Below, in pieces: positions 4,362-5,651 of a stretch of DNA of 5,651 nt (position 1 is the stretch's first letter; each line of letters begins with the position of its first letter). The position numbers and the translations under genes were made by a program. Source of the stretch: Rhodospirillales bacterium (GTDB lineage Bacteria; Pseudomonadota; Alphaproteobacteria; JAREAF01); the NCBI GenBank assembly GCA_029240475.1, contig JAREAF010000236.1, positions 1 to 5,651 on the forward strand, given 5' to 3'. The notes under the pieces were generated by a model. The model saw only the letters and a list, made by a program, of their open reading frames with translations. It was not told the origin of the DNA and did not search any database.

Positions 4362-5642
4362 ATGCGCACGCGCTTCAGCCGACGCCGCCTGCTCGGGACG
4401 ACCGCCGCTGGTATAGCTCTGGCAGGAACTGGTCTGCCCCGGCTTGCACGCGGCGCGGAGAAGACGGTCAAGATCGGCTTTCTCGCCCCGATGAGCGGCG
4501 ACTATGTCGATTGGGGGCTGCCCGGCCTCTATGGCTGCGAGATCTGGGCCGAGAACGTCAATGCCCAGGGCGGCCTAAAGATCGGCGAGGACAATTACAA
4601 GATCGAATTCGTCGGCTATGACGACGAGGCCGAGACCGACAAGGCGCTCCAGGGGGCCAAGAAGCTCGTCCTCGAGGATGAGGTGAAGTTCATCCTGATG
4701 CTGGGCGGCAACTACTCGGGCGTGCAGAACTTCGTCAATCAGGAGAAGATGCTCGTTTCGACGCTGCTCCCGAGCGACATGTCGCCGGAAACGCCGTATC
4801 TGATCGCGCCTTGCGAGACGCATCCCTTCTACAACGTGACCGGCGTCGAGTGGCTGGCGAAGAACCGGCCCGAGCTGAAGAAGGCGGCGATCGTCTATCC
4901 AGATGACTCCCTAGGCCAGCCGAGCCTCGCCACCTATCGCGCCGCGTTCGAGGCCGAAGGCATCCAGATCGTGTCGGAGAAGGCCTATCCCGACGAGGCG
5001 AGCGCCGATTTCACCGCGCTGACGACGGCGCTGCTCGCCGCCAAGCCCGACATCCTCTGCCTCGACACCTGCGGCGCGGGCGCCGTCTCGCAGATCACCG
5101 AGCAGGCCTTCCTACAAGGCTACAAGGGCCAGATGATCTCCTGCACGCTCGATTACTACAAGCAGGTCACGGAGAAGACGAGCAAGGAGTTCATGGAAGG
5201 CTTCATCTTCCAGTTCCCGAACTTCGACGATCCGGCTATGCAGTCGGCCAACATCAACTTCCCGGATCCCAAGGGCTTCTACGACGCCTATGTTCAGAAA
5301 TATCCGGACGCCTGGTCGGCGGTCTCCTGGGAGTATGCGGCGATCATGGTGACCTGGGCCGATGCGGCGCAGAAGGCCGGCAGCGTCGAGCCTCTCAAAG
5401 TGCTCGAAGCCATGAAGGCCAGCGGCACCAGCCCGCACGTGTTCGGGAAGGTCGAATGGTGGGGGACGGAGGTCCTGGGCGTGGACAACGCGCTGATCGC
5501 GGACTGGCCCGTCGTGGTCATGCGCGACGGCGTGCCGACCATCGCCGAGTTCCGCAGCATCCCGGACTGGATGGACAAGCACACCGATCTCCTGATCAAG
5601 CACATGACCGATCTGAAGCAGATGCCCAACCAGCGGGCGTGA
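4362..5642 (+). CDS. ABC transporter substrate-binding protein, LivK/amide type, Tat signal
   Basis: The 426-aa product is a periplasmic binding protein that should deliver a small solute to an ABC permease. Residues 1-31 form a signal peptide: an Arg-rich n-region with the twin-arginine motif SRRRLLG (6-12), a hydrophobic Ala/Gly/Leu stretch, and probable cleavage after LARG (28-31). The mature protein opens with TVKIGFLAPMSGDYVDWG (35-52), the standard first strand of the Peripla_BP_6 family (branched-chain amino acids, amides, urea). It continues with GCEIWAENVNAQGGL (58-72), lobe-2 segments AAIVYPDDSLGQ (175-186) and PDILCLDTCGAG (229-240), and an end segment around VEWWGTEVLGVDNAL (364-378). 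Length is normal and nothing is truncated. A good -35/-10 pair precedes the gene and no gene precedes it on this strand nearby, so it probably leads an operon with permease and ATPase genes past the right edge. The ligand cannot be read from sequence; a methylated amine or amino acid derivative is suggested only by context. Confidence 0.93.
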   Translation: MRTRFSRRRLLGTTAAGIALAGTGLPRLARGAEKTVKIGFLAPMSGDYVDWGLPGLYGCEIWAENVNAQGGLKIGEDNYKIEFVGYDDEAETDKALQGAKKLVLEDEVKFILMLGGNYSGVQNFVNQEKMLVSTLLPSDMSPETPYLIAPCETHPFYNVTGVEWLAKNRPELKKAAIVYPDDSLGQPSLATYRAAFEAEGIQIVSEKAYPDEASADFTALTTALLAAKPDILCLDTCGAGAVSQITEQAFLQGYKGQMISCTLDYYKQVTEKTSKEFMEGFIFQFPNFDDPAMQSANINFPDPKGFYDAYVQKYPDAWSAVSWEYAAIMVTWADAAQKAGSVEPLKVLEAMKASGTSPHVFGKVEWWGTEVLGVDNALIADWPVVVMRDGVPTIAEFRSIPDWMDKHTDLLIKHMTDLKQMPNQRA

Positions 5643-5651
5643 GCGGAGCGG

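Overview
This is a GC-rich window with strong third-position G/C, alphaproteobacterial in style. Two things point to the Rhizobiales: a Tat-type signal on a LivK-like binding protein, and an intergenic hairpin repeat of the CCTCATCCTGAGG...CCTCGAAGGATGAGG kind that I remember as common in that order. The taxonomy is an inference from style, not from a marker gene.

Layout: (1) The first 30 bases, minus strand, hold the first ten codons of a class II glutamine amidotransferase (MCGIVGLYTK, catalytic Cys2) that runs off the left edge. (2) A 239-bp divergent intergenic region (31-269) contains a GC hairpin followed by TTTT in that gene's leader. (3) A 779-aa plus-strand gene (270-2609) encodes a DUF1989 metal-binding domain fused to a complete GcvT-type tetrahydrofolate (THF) aminomethyltransferase. 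This is the architecture of trimethylamine N-oxide demethylase (Tdm). (4) A 115-bp convergent intergenic region (2610-2724) is filled by two inverted copies of the REP-like hairpin. (5) A 465-aa minus-strand gene (2725-4122) encodes an acyl-CoA dehydrogenase (ACAD)-fold flavoprotein that lacks a Glu at the usual catalytic positions. (6) A second 239-bp divergent region (4123-4361) has mirror-image promoters and three copies of a CGGTTTYG motif. (7) A 426-aa plus-strand gene (4362-5642) encodes a Tat-exported ABC-transporter substrate-binding protein of the branched-chain amino acid/amide (Peripla_BP_6) family. It is probably the first gene of a transporter operon that continues beyond the window.

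Working model (inference): the locus takes up and demethylates a methylated nitrogen compound. The binding protein would capture the substrate. The DUF1989-GcvT fusion would remove a methyl group and pass the one-carbon unit to THF. The amidotransferase, if it is MgsA/GlxB-like, would feed an N-methylglutamate synthase that handles the released amine. The flavoprotein's role is unknown. Substrate identity cannot be read from the sequence; TMAO or another N-methyl compound is the best guess. The remaining long reading frames are antisense or frame-shifted shadows of these genes.
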